Positions 36,109 to 44,004 of a stretch of 64,000 nt of DNA are shown piece after piece. The stretch's first letter is position 1, and each line of letters starts with the position of its first letter. The DNA is taken from positions 561,206 to 625,205 of the forward strand of contig NZ_JBHLXC010000006.1 in assembly GCF_042432495.1 (NCBI RefSeq). The letters are read 5' to 3'. Under the pieces are notes generated by a model. It made no database searches. It was not told where the DNA came from and was given only the letters and a program-made list of their open reading frames with translations. This DNA comes from Pseudochelatococcus lubricantis (lineage in GTDB: Bacteria; Pseudomonadota; Alphaproteobacteria; Rhizobiales; Beijerinckiaceae). The position numbers were made by a program, and so were the translations under genes.

Positions 36109-36668
36109 TACAATACCTCGACTTTCGTGGAGCGGGGAATGCCGATCAGCCCGTCGCCGTCGACAAGATAGAGATCGAAGCCGAGCGGATAGCGGATAGC
36201 GCTCTCGCGCATCGGCCAGAAAGAGGGATCGACGCCACCCGCTTGCAGCGTGATCGCTTCCCTGATGCCCGGCCCGGAAAGGCGCAGGCGCGGCCCCCGG
36301 CCGGCCGGCTCCTGGCCAAAATGCGCCGGCGCGAACAGCGTCGCCGCCTCGTCCGGATAGGAGAGCGTGCCGGCGCGCAGCCCCGCCAGTGCCGTCACGT
36401 CCTCCGGCGAGTCGGCAGGCGCAAAGACATAGTCGGCGTCAGCGAGGGAAACAGCCCGCGCGCCGGTTTCGGCAAGCCTTTCGGCCAGCGCCGCATCATG
36501 CCTGACATGAAAGCTGCATTCACGGTCGATCAGGCTTTCGGCCAACGCCGCGAAACCGGCAAGCGGAAGACGCCGGATGAGGCCGGGCCGGGCAAGCGCC
36601 CACATCAGTTCCTCGAAAGCGGCGTTGGTGCGGCTTTCCGCGGCCGTCGGGAGAAGCTCAAGGCTCAT
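36108..36668 (-). CDS. phnH: PhnH, C-P lyase core subunit
   Basis: 186 residues from MSLELLPTAAESRTNAAFEE. A structural subunit of the PhnGHIJ core with a PLP-transferase-like fold but no known catalytic site. FEELMWALARPGLIRRLP and the C-terminal YPLGFDLYLVDGDGLIGIPR are family-typical. The frame remains open to 36749, but 36668 gives the normal length. It is two bases from phnG and overlaps phnI. Confidence 0.9.
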   Translation of the reverse strand: MSLELLPTAAESRTNAAFEELMWALARPGLIRRLPLAGFAALAESLIDRECSFHVRHDAALAERLAETGARAVSLADADYVFAPADSPEDVTALAGLRAGTLSYPDEAATLFAPAHFGQEPAGRGPRLRLSGPGIREAITLQAGGVDPSFWPMRESAIRYPLGFDLYLVDGDGLIGIPRSTKVEVL

Positions 36669-36670
36669 GG

Positions 36671-37129
36671 TCAGAAGGTCTCCATCTCGACGCGCGTTGC
36701 CTCGACCTTGCGCAGCCTTTCGCGGTCGTCTTCCTGCTGACGGCGCCATTCGCCGTCGAGAAACACGGTTATGGCATCCGTCCGGTGTCCGGCCGCGATG
36801 GCGGCATCGAGGACGGCGATAGCCATGGCATGTTCGAGATCGCGGCCAGTAACGGCGCCATAGCCTTCAACGCCGCGTCCCGGCACACGGATATGGGCCT
36901 CCGCCACCAGCACCTCGCCGAGATGGAAAGCCGTGTTGCGGACCGTGTCGGTGAAAGGCAGCATCGCCAGCCCGGTGCGGTTGGCGAGCACGGAGACCTC
37001 GCCGAGATCGGCGAGCACCTCTTCCGCGCAGGACTTGATGGCATCGGGCCGGCTGGCGGCGAAAATGCCGAGCGCCTCGCCATGCCGGTAGCGCCCGATG
37101 ACCGGATCGCCGGCCCCTGGTTCAATCAT
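36671..37129 (-). CDS. phnG: PhnG, C-P lyase core subunit
   Basis: 152 residues from the ATG at 37129, which follows AAAGGA by six to seven bases. VLANRTGLAMLPFTDTVRNT, FHLGEVLVAEAHIRVPG and GYGAVTGRDLEHAMAIAVLD match PhnG, a small core subunit that works with PhnI. It is the first gene of phnGHIJKLM; the operator-like repeats at 37263-37295 are 134 bases upstream. It may also be reached by read-through from the kinase gene. Confidence 0.9.
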   Translation of the reverse strand: MIEPGAGDPVIGRYRHGEALGIFAASRPDAIKSCAEEVLADLGEVSVLANRTGLAMLPFTDTVRNTAFHLGEVLVAEAHIRVPGRGVEGYGAVTGRDLEHAMAIAVLDAAIAAGHRTDAITVFLDGEWRRQQEDDRERLRKVEATRVEMETF

Positions 37130-37262
37130 TGCCTGTCCTTTCATGCGATTTCGTGTCGACATGCGTGATCGCGAAGCGGATACGTCCGCCCGGCCGGTCC
37201 GCCCGTCCACGGCCTGCCACTGTCCCCTCCCGGGGCGGCCTGAAATTTCTATGCCTGTCGCT

Positions 37263-37295
37263 ATCATTCGGATGAATCATTAAATCATTCGGATG
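37263..37295. promoter_or_regulatory. Operator-like direct repeats before phnG
   Basis: Two exact copies of ATCATTCGGATG (37263-37274 and 37284-37295), 21 bases apart and so on the same helix face. The same 12 bases form each arm of the palindrome at 41176-41207 before the transporter operon. The likely binding protein is the PhnF-type regulator encoded at 41396-42154. Confidence 0.75.
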
Positions 37296-37361
37296 TTTTT
37301 CGGTAGCAGTTTCGGGTGACAGTTATGTGTAATTCGTCAGGAGAGAAGTCGCCGGCGTGCT

Positions 37362-38168
37362 TCAGGGGAATTGCCGCCGGCGCAGCCAGTCGGCGATCGT
37401 CCGGCTGGCCGTCGACGCCGCCGAGGCCTCGTCGAGACCGTCGAGCAGCCCGAGGAGGAAGGCGGCGCTGAAGCGGTCGCCGGCGCCGATGGTGCTGACA
37501 CCCGTCACCGCGGGCGCCGTCTCGACCTCGACTGTCCGGTGGCCGTCATGGAGGGCGATGCGGCGCGCCCCGTCGGTCAGCACCAGCATTTTCAGCCGCG
37601 GCCCGGCGATCGCGACGGCACGCTGCCACGCGGACGGCAGATCGGCGCCGGCGTCGGCGCGCGATGAGACGACATAGTCGACCGGCCGTGGCACGGCGGG
37701 CCCCAACGGCAATTGCGACACCGCAAGCGGAATGTCGCGGAGCGTCGCGACCAGCGCCTCGTCAAGCCGGAGCGCGTTGATATAGACGGCGTCCCCCATA
37801 AGCGGCCCGTTCGCCGAGAACAGCCTGGCGGAACGGTGGGCGGGGGCGAGAATCGTTCTTTCGCCGTCGGGTTCGAGCAGGATTTCCAGCGGCACGGTCT
37901 CACCCGGCGTCATCGTCACGTGGCGCGTATCGAAGCCCGCCTCCTTCAGCGCCGCAAGCGCCGCAAGGCCCTTTTCGTCCTGCGCCAGGGACGTGACCAT
38001 GGTGACGGCCGCGCCGCGTTCGAGAAGCTGGCAACCGGTGTGGAAGCCACCGCCGCCGATCCGGATGCCGCGCGCCGAAAACCGCAGCCGCCGCCCCCGT
38101 GTCAGCGGTTCGTCGAGCTGCCAGATGCGGTCGTGATGGACCCCGCCTATGACGACGACCCGGTGCAT
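37362..38168 (-). CDS. PfkB-family carbohydrate/nucleoside kinase
   Basis: 268 residues, shorter than most ribokinases (about 300). The C-terminal signature STIGAGDRFSAAFLLGLLDG contains the catalytic Asp of GAGD. The N-terminal glycine-rich signature (RIGGGGFHTGCQLLERGAAV) is recognisable but has a histidine where an asparagine is usual, which may mean an unusual sugar. It would phosphorylate a sugar or nucleoside imported by the adjacent transporter. It is transcribed 8 bases after the MalG-type permease gene. A kinase of this class is not part of known phn operons. Confidence 0.85.
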   Translation of the reverse strand: MHRVVVIGGVHHDRIWQLDEPLTRGRRLRFSARGIRIGGGGFHTGCQLLERGAAVTMVTSLAQDEKGLAALAALKEAGFDTRHVTMTPGETVPLEILLEPDGERTILAPAHRSARLFSANGPLMGDAVYINALRLDEALVATLRDIPLAVSQLPLGPAVPRPVDYVVSSRADAGADLPSAWQRAVAIAGPRLKMLVLTDGARRIALHDGHRTVEVETAPAVTGVSTIGAGDRFSAAFLLGLLDGLDEASAASTASRTIADWLRRRQFP

Positions 38169-38176
38169 CGCCCTGC

Positions 38177-39022
38177 CTATCGCTCGTCCGCGCCCGGTGC
38201 CAGCGCCTCGACGATGAAGCGCTGCGCGAGCAGAAAGATCAGCAGCACCGGCACCACCGAAAGCAGGCTGGTCGCCATCAGCGGCCCCCAGACCCGGTCG
38301 GCGCCCTCCAGATCGGCGAAAGCGGCTACGCCCGTGGTCAGCGTCTTCTTGAAGCGGTCTTCGAGAACGAGTTGGCCCCACAGATAGATGTTCCATGCGC
38401 CCATGAATGAAATCACCGACAGCGCCGCAATAGCCGGCAGGACGTTCGGGATGCCGATTTCCGTGAACTGCCGCCACAGCCCGGCGCCATCCATGCGCGC
38501 CGCCTCGAACATGGAGGACGGCAACGACCGGAATGCCTGCCGCATGTAGAAGACATAGAAGCCGATATAGGGAATCGACGGCACGATCATGGCGCCGTAG
38601 GTGTCGAATGCCTGCAGTTTCACCACGGCGATATAGGTGGGAATGATGGCGAGCACCGTAGGAAAGGACATGGTTGCTATCACGAACCAGAACAGCGTCT
38701 GCCGACCCGGAAAGGACATCCGGCCGAAGGCGAAGCCGGCGGGAACGGCCAGAACGAGTTTCCCGACCGTGATCAGCGTGGCGGTGAGGATCGAGTTCCA
38801 GAGCCATGTCCAGATCGGATGGCGGCTTGCGGCCTCCGCGAAGTTCGCAAGCGTCGGCTCCTCAGGCCACAGCCGGATGGCGCGCGCGGTGATGAGGTCG
38901 TTCGGCGTGAAGGCCGCCGTGATCATCCACATCAGCGGGAAGACGGTCGCCAGACTTGTGATCAGCAACACGCCGTGGAGCACCGCCCGGTGAAACGCAC
39001 GGGAAAACAGGGCGGCGCTCAT
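38177..39022 (-). CDS. CUT1 sugar ABC transporter permease (MalG type)
   Basis: 281 residues, six membrane helices. FPLMWMITAAFTPNDLITA early and EAARMDGAGLWRQFTEIGIP for the ATPase-docking EAA loop. The start ATG at 39022 overlaps the partner permease stop (ATGA). Works with the MalF-type permease and the binding protein. No ATPase gene belongs to this operon. Confidence 0.93.
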   Translation of the reverse strand: MSAALFSRAFHRAVLHGVLLITSLATVFPLMWMITAAFTPNDLITARAIRLWPEEPTLANFAEAASRHPIWTWLWNSILTATLITVGKLVLAVPAGFAFGRMSFPGRQTLFWFVIATMSFPTVLAIIPTYIAVVKLQAFDTYGAMIVPSIPYIGFYVFYMRQAFRSLPSSMFEAARMDGAGLWRQFTEIGIPNVLPAIAALSVISFMGAWNIYLWGQLVLEDRFKKTLTTGVAAFADLEGADRVWGPLMATSLLSVVPVLLIFLLAQRFIVEALAPGADER

Positions 39023-39903
39023 CCGTAATGGACCTTGTTTTCGCCGAGACGGAACTGCAGCCAGGTGGCGACCAGCACGACAACGATGATGATGACGGCG
39101 ACCGCGCTCGCCTGTCCGAACTGGAAGAACTGCAACCCCTGCTGCCAGAGGAAATAAAGCAGGCTCGAACTCCGCCCCGCCGGACCGCCGTGGGTGAGCA
39201 CATCGATGACGCCCACGATGTCGTCGAGGACATGGAACAGCGTCGTGACGCTGATAAAGAAGGCCGTGGGCGTCATCAGCGGCAGGCTGATCGTGAAGAA
39301 ATGGCGGCCCGGACCGGCCCCGTCGAGCTGCGAAGCCTCGCGCAGCTCCGGCGGGATATTGGCGAGCGCCGCCAGCCACAGCAGCATGTTGAGGCCGAAG
39401 GTCTTCCAGAAGGTGACGAGACAGACGCACAGGAGCGCCAGATCCGGATCGGTGTGCCAGCGCGATTTCGGAAAGCCGAAATAGCCGAACAGTTCGTTGA
39501 ACAGTCCGTTGACCGGATTCAGCATCCAGGACCACGCTACCCCGGCGACGGAATAGGCGACGATCGTCGGCAGGAACAGGCTGCCGCGATAGAAGCCCTG
39601 TAGCGGCGAACGGCGCACCGCATGGATCATCACCGCCAGAAGGAGCGGCAGCACGATCTGCGCCGGGATGAGGATGGCGCAATAGAGCAGCGTATTCCAG
39701 GCCGACAGCCTGAAATCGACGCTACTGAACATCACCGCATAATTCCTCGTGCCGACGAAGCTGACGTCCGAGGAAAGCAGGTTCCAGTCGAGCACGGACA
39801 GCACCGCGGACGCGATGAGCGGGCCATAGAGGAACACCGCGACGGACAATACGGCTGGCCCCACGAAGAAATAGGGGGCCAGCCTTCTCAGGCTGATACG
39901 CAT
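39019..39903 (-). CDS. CUT1 sugar ABC transporter permease (MalF type)
   Basis: 294 residues from MRISLRRLAPYFFVGPAVLS, six membrane helices, EAA loop REASQLDGAGPGRHFFTISLP. An open frame continues upstream to 40014 but would overlap the binding protein gene, so 39903 is used. It is 11 bases after the binding protein stop. Confidence 0.93.
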   Translation of the reverse strand: MRISLRRLAPYFFVGPAVLSVAVFLYGPLIASAVLSVLDWNLLSSDVSFVGTRNYAVMFSSVDFRLSAWNTLLYCAILIPAQIVLPLLLAVMIHAVRRSPLQGFYRGSLFLPTIVAYSVAGVAWSWMLNPVNGLFNELFGYFGFPKSRWHTDPDLALLCVCLVTFWKTFGLNMLLWLAALANIPPELREASQLDGAGPGRHFFTISLPLMTPTAFFISVTTLFHVLDDIVGVIDVLTHGGPAGRSSSLLYFLWQQGLQFFQFGQASAVAVIIIVVVLVATWLQFRLGENKVHYG

Positions 39904-39914
39904 GGCCGGACCGA

Positions 39915-41162
39915 TCAGCCGGAGATCAACACGTCCAGTTCCTGATGGGCGCCCTTCAGCCCGTCGGGCACCGTCACTTCCTTCAGCAGCATGCGCGAGA
40001 CCCATTTGCGCCATACCTCCTGCCCTTCAAGGCCGCGCTTGCCCGGCCAGATCGTCTCGGCCGTCAGGCCATCCGCAAGCTGGGCGGCGGCGGGCTTCAT
40101 GAAGTCGTTGATCAGCGGCACGTCGTGGAGCGAGGTGTTGAGATAGCCGACCGCCGCCCAGATCGATTGGCCCTCCTTCGAGGCGCAAAATTCGAGGAAG
40201 GCGAGCGAGGCTTCGGCCTGCTCCTTGTTGCGGGCATAGACGGCCAGGAAGTTGCCCCCGCTGTTGAGCCTGCGCGGATGGCCAACAAGGCCGGGGAACT
40301 TGGCGGTGACCGCTTTCGCGTGGCCGAAAGGAAAGGTCGCCGCGCGCGTCGAACTCGTGGTGCAGATGGCCAGCGCGCCGGATTCGAAGGAGGCGTCCTG
40401 CTCCTTGCCGCTGACCGGGATCCACAGCCCCTCGTGCGCCGGCGCGCAGTATTCCGTCATGCCGATAACGGCCTCCGGGCTGTCGAGGGCGAGCTTGCCG
40501 TCCGGATCGATGATGTAGCCGCCGGCATTCTGGATGAAGGACTGGCTCGTCCACTCGTTGTTGGAGAGCGCCAGCGCCGAGCGGTAGGTGGGGTGCTTGC
40601 CCTTGAGCGCGGCATCGAGCTTGCGGGCGTTTTCATAAAGCCATTGCGTATCGGGATTTTCCGGTAGCGCCGGATCGAGGCCCGCTTCCCGCCACAAGCT
40701 GCTGTTGATGAAGGTGATCGGGGTGGACATCGCCCACGGCAGACCGATCACGGCGCCGTCGATGGTCACGAGCGGCAGCACGGACGGACGGAAGTTGGCG
40801 AGGATCGCCCCGGCGCGGGCAGGATCGATATCGCGCAGGTCACGCACGCCGAGGGTACGCCTGGCGAAATATCCGAATTTCCAGCCCGTGATCATCATCG
40901 CCGGCGGGCGGCCGGCGGCGGTGCTGGCGACGGCCTTGGCGATCGCCGACTCGTAATCGCCGTCGAAGCGATTGGTCACGGTCACGCCGAGCTTCTTGGC
41001 GTTGAAGGCATCGACGACCTTCTGAAACGGCTTGTCGGCGCCCCAGGGGCTGGAGACTTCGACCGCCGCATCGGCCGAGCGCGCCGGCGCGCTCTTCATC
41101 ACACCCGCGCCCGCTGACACCGCCACGCCGGCCATGAATTGGCGGCGACTGATTTCGAACAT
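39915..41162 (-). CDS. Family-1 ABC substrate-binding protein (CUT1 type)
   Basis: 415 residues. Leader MFEISRRQFMAGVAVSAGAG has a twin-arginine motif; cleavage is probably near ARSADA. Fold features include FNAKKLGVTVTNRFDGDYES, GVIGLPWAMSTPITFINSS-like region and SFESGALAICTTSSTRAA. Binding proteins of this kind take sugars, polyols or glycerol-3-phosphate. AGGAG eight bases before the ATG supports the start. First gene of the transporter-kinase operon; the perfect 32-base palindrome at 41176-41207 sits directly before it and probably controls it. Confidence 0.92.
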   Translation of the reverse strand: MFEISRRQFMAGVAVSAGAGVMKSAPARSADAAVEVSSPWGADKPFQKVVDAFNAKKLGVTVTNRFDGDYESAIAKAVASTAAGRPPAMMITGWKFGYFARRTLGVRDLRDIDPARAGAILANFRPSVLPLVTIDGAVIGLPWAMSTPITFINSSLWREAGLDPALPENPDTQWLYENARKLDAALKGKHPTYRSALALSNNEWTSQSFIQNAGGYIIDPDGKLALDSPEAVIGMTEYCAPAHEGLWIPVSGKEQDASFESGALAICTTSSTRAATFPFGHAKAVTAKFPGLVGHPRRLNSGGNFLAVYARNKEQAEASLAFLEFCASKEGQSIWAAVGYLNTSLHDVPLINDFMKPAAAQLADGLTAETIWPGKRGLEGQEVWRKWVSRMLLKEVTVPDGLKGAHQELDVLISG

Positions 41163-41175
41163 TTTCCGCTCCTGA

Positions 41176-41207
41176 GCATCCGAATGATGCATATATCATT
41201 CGGATGC
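41176..41207. promoter_or_regulatory. Perfect palindromic operator before the transporter operon
   Basis: GCATCCGAATGAT (41176-41188), six-base spacer, ATCATTCGGATGC (41195-41207): a perfect inverted repeat with 13-base arms, 13 bases upstream of the binding protein start codon. Its half site is the same as the direct repeats before phnG. GntR-family regulators bind such palindromes, and a repressor here would block initiation. Confidence 0.8.
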
Positions 41208-41333
41208 CTTCTAGCGCCGCATGATAACAGCCGTGTGAAGCCCGCCCGGCTCGGCAGCTCTTGTTTTTATCCTACTTGCCGGGCTTTTCGGAGGAATGAC
41301 AGTGACGGAAATGTAGCGGCGATTGCAACTGAG

Positions 41334-41365
41334 TCATTCAAAAGGTATTGAATATCCGAATGAAT
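41334..41365. promoter_or_regulatory. Degenerate operator before the phnF-type gene
   Basis: TCATTC (41334-41339) and ATCCGAATGAAT (41354-41365) resemble the two arms of the 41176 palindrome, just before the regulator start at 41396. This suggests autoregulation. Confidence 0.55.
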
Positions 41366-41395
41366 TTGAAGCAAGCCGAATCAATCGGAGAAGGA

Positions 41396-42154
41396 ATGAC
41401 GAGCAAACCGTCTCACGGGCAGTGGCAGCAGGTCGAGGAAGATATTGCCCATGACATATTGACCGGCCGGCTGTCTCCGAAGACGCAGCTTCCCAGGGAG
41501 GCGGATCTGATGGAGCGGTTCGGCGTCGGACGCCATACCATCCGCCGGGCCATCTCCCGCCTTCAGAGTCGCGGCCTGGTGCAGGTCGAACAAGGCAGAG
41601 GCACCTTCGTGAGGGATGGACGCCTCGAATATCGTCTTTCCGAGCGCACACGCTTCTCGCAAAACCTGCTCGACCAAGGCAGGGAGCCCTTCGGGCAGGC
41701 GATCCGTGAAGAGGAGATACCTGCTTCCGCCAGCGTTGCCGAGGCGTTGCGGCTGCCGCGCGGCGAGCCGGTCTATCACATCGTCCGGCGCGGTCTTGCA
41801 GACGAGGAACCGATAAACTTCTCGAACGCCTATTATCCTGTCCGCCGTTTCCCCGGTTTCGACAAGGCGCGGCGCGACGGGCGAAGCGTCAGCCTCATCC
41901 TCGCCGAATACGGCATTCCGGACTATATCCGCCTGCGCACCGATATTCTGGTCAGGATGCCGACACCGGAAGAAGCACGCCATCTTGACCTATCCCTCGA
42001 CAAACCGGTGATCGTCTCGAAAAAAGTCGATGTCGACATGAAAGGCACGCCGATTGCCTATTCGGAAAGCGTCTGGCCGGGCGAGCGGGTTCAGTTTTCG
42101 GTCGACAATACGAGCCAGCTTCTGGACGTGCTCGCGCGCAATAGCGATTTCTGA
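41396..42154 (+). CDS. phnF: PhnF-type GntR family regulator
   Basis: 252 residues. N-terminal winged HTH (DIAHDILTGRLSPKTQLPRE, GVGRHTIRRAISRLQSRGLV) and C-terminal UTRA domain. The linker YRLSERTRFSQNLLDQGREP closely resembles PhnF, the GntR regulator of phn operons. The frame is open from a TTG at 41348, but the ATG at 41396 follows GGAGAAGGA with good spacing. It probably binds the ATCATTCGGATG sites before the transporter operon, before phnG and before itself, tying the phn genes and the sugar transporter into one regulon. The effector is unknown. Confidence 0.87.
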   Translation: MTSKPSHGQWQQVEEDIAHDILTGRLSPKTQLPREADLMERFGVGRHTIRRAISRLQSRGLVQVEQGRGTFVRDGRLEYRLSERTRFSQNLLDQGREPFGQAIREEEIPASASVAEALRLPRGEPVYHIVRRGLADEEPINFSNAYYPVRRFPGFDKARRDGRSVSLILAEYGIPDYIRLRTDILVRMPTPEEARHLDLSLDKPVIVSKKVDVDMKGTPIAYSESVWPGERVQFSVDNTSQLLDVLARNSDF

Positions 42155-42233
42155 CTGCCGCTCGAGGGTTGTGACGCAAACCTGGCAGGACCTGAACGGG
42201 CACCTGTCGGAGGTGGCGCTTCGACGGGCCGGA

Positions 42234-43052
42234 CTATTTTATGCCCGACGTCAGGAAAGCCTGCATGAACTGGCGCTGGAAGATGATGAAGGCAACGAGC
42301 AACGGGGCGATGGTCATCAGCGTCGCCGCGCTGATCAGCGAGATGTCAACGCCGCTCTCGGGCGCGCCGAACAACGAGAGTCCCACTGTGAGCGGGCGCG
42401 TCTGCGGTGAGTTCGTGACGATCAGCGGCCACAGGAAGTTGTTCCAGTGCGTCGCGACCGACACCAGCGCATAGGCGAGGTAAACCGGGCGCGCGGCCGG
42501 AATATAGACGCGCCAGAGCACGCCCATCCACGAGCAGCCTTCGACACGCGCCGCCTCCTCCAGCTCCTTCGGCACGGATTTGAACGCCTGCCGCAGCAGG
42601 AATATGCCGAAGGCGCTCGCCATGTAGGGCAGCCCGATGCCAAGCGTCGTGTTGAACAGCCCCAGTCTGGAAACGATGGCGTAGTTCTCGACTATCAGCA
42701 CTTCGGGCAAGATGAAGAGCTGCATCAGGACGACGATGAAGACGACATCGCGCCCCGGAAACGCGAAACGCGCGAAGGCGAAGCCCGCGAGCGTGCAGAG
42801 CACGAGCTGGCCGGCCAACACCATCGTGACGAGCCGGACCGTGTTGAACAGATAGCTGAGCCATGGCGCCTGCTGCCAGACGGCGTAAAAGTTCTCCAGC
42901 GTCCAGGGGGCGGAGAGATCGAGCCCCACCGCCGCATGCACGTCGTGGAACGCCGCCCATGCCGCGTAGGCCAGCGGGGAAATCCAGACGAGCGCGAGGA
43001 CGAGCGCGCCGAAGGTATCGAAGGTAAGCCAGCGTTGCATTGCCGCTCTCAT
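42234..43052 (-). CDS. Glycerol-3-phosphate-type ABC permease (UgpE/MalG-like)
   Basis: 272 residues, six membrane helices; EAA loop EEAARVEGCSWMGVLWRVYIP. ILPEVLIVENYAIVSRLGLF and WNNFLWPLIVTNSPQTRPLT are common in UgpE-like proteins. The start at 43052 overlaps the UgpA-like stop (ATGA); a second ATG four codons on is also possible. Last gene of the ATPase-binding protein-permease-permease operon. Confidence 0.88.
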   Translation of the reverse strand: MRAAMQRWLTFDTFGALVLALVWISPLAYAAWAAFHDVHAAVGLDLSAPWTLENFYAVWQQAPWLSYLFNTVRLVTMVLAGQLVLCTLAGFAFARFAFPGRDVVFIVVLMQLFILPEVLIVENYAIVSRLGLFNTTLGIGLPYMASAFGIFLLRQAFKSVPKELEEAARVEGCSWMGVLWRVYIPAARPVYLAYALVSVATHWNNFLWPLIVTNSPQTRPLTVGLSLFGAPESGVDISLISAATLMTIAPLLVAFIIFQRQFMQAFLTSGIK

Positions 43053-43930
43053 CGGTAATGAGCCCGCCGGTCGATCAGGGTGAACTGAACGACCGCGACG
43101 AGGCAAAGCACCATCAGGACCAGGACGGTCATCGCCGCAGCGCGCGGTGCATCGAAATAGGAAAAAGCAAGCTCCCACATCCAGTAGAGAATGAGCTTGG
43201 AGGCGTTGTCAGGCCCACCCTTGGTCAGGATGAAGAGCTGGTCGATCAGCCGCACTGAATTGATCAGCGCGTTGACGAGCACGAAAAGGGTCGTCGGCAT
43301 CAGGAGCGGGAGCACGACGCGGCGCGTGTAGGTCCAGCGGCCGGCCCCCTCTATCTGCGCCGCTTCCCTGAGGTCGGGCGGGATCGTCTGCAGCGCCGCG
43401 AGGTAGAAGACCATGAAGAAGCCGGCTTCCTTCCAGACCGCCACGACGGTGACGGCCCACAGCGCCGTCTCGGGCTGGCCTAGCCAGTTGACGGAACCGA
43501 GGCCGAGGGCGGCAAGGGGGCCAAAGCCCGGGGTGTAGAAGAACAGCCACAGATTCGCCGCGGCTATCATCGGCAGCATGGCCGGCGTGAAATAGGCGAC
43601 ACGCACGAAAGCCCGGGCCGGGATGCGGGCATTGGCCCACAGCGCCATGCCGAGCGCCAGCGCGATCGAGGCCGGAACGGCGATGCCGGTGTAGAGGAGA
43701 TTGTTGCCGACCACGCGCCAGAACACCGGATCGGCGATCAGATCGGCATAGTTGTCGAGGCCGACGAAAGCCGGCGGGCGCCGCCGGGTGCCGGCGGAGA
43801 ACAGGCTCTGCCAGAGCGTCGCGACGGTCGGGGCGAAAACGAACGTCGTGAACAACACAAGAGCCGGCGAGAGCAGCATCCAGCCGTAGAGGGCGGCGCG
43901 CCGCCGCTCCTGCTTCACCATGTGCGTCAT
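43049..43930 (-). CDS. Glycerol-3-phosphate-type ABC permease (UgpA/MalF-like)
   Basis: 293 residues from MTHMVKQERRRAALYGWMLL. Six helices; EAA loop REAAQIEGAGRWTYTRRVVLP; FVLVNALINSVRLIDQLFIL as in UgpA-like proteins. GAGG seven bases before the ATG at 43930 supports this start over a longer frame. The assignment to glycerol-3-phosphate rests on overall likeness and on the DeoR/phosphodiesterase neighbours. Confidence 0.88.
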   Translation of the reverse strand: MTHMVKQERRRAALYGWMLLSPALVLFTTFVFAPTVATLWQSLFSAGTRRRPPAFVGLDNYADLIADPVFWRVVGNNLLYTGIAVPASIALALGMALWANARIPARAFVRVAYFTPAMLPMIAAANLWLFFYTPGFGPLAALGLGSVNWLGQPETALWAVTVVAVWKEAGFFMVFYLAALQTIPPDLREAAQIEGAGRWTYTRRVVLPLLMPTTLFVLVNALINSVRLIDQLFILTKGGPDNASKLILYWMWELAFSYFDAPRAAAMTVLVLMVLCLVAVVQFTLIDRRAHYR

Positions 43931-43953
43931 GACTTGCCTCGCGCGAAAAGGGC

Positions 43954-43991
43954 TGCGGAGACGGCCGGACACTGCTTTCGCCGGCTCCGCA
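43954..43991 (-). promoter_or_regulatory. Hairpin between binding protein and permease genes
   Basis: TGCGGAG (43954-43960) pairs with CTCCGCA (43985-43991); the pairing extends inward through one mismatch to CGG/CCG. It lies just after the binding protein stop (minus strand), the same position as the hairpin at 10570, and probably raises the ratio of binding protein to permease. Confidence 0.5.
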
Positions 43992-44004
43992 ACCCGGGTC
44001 GGGA

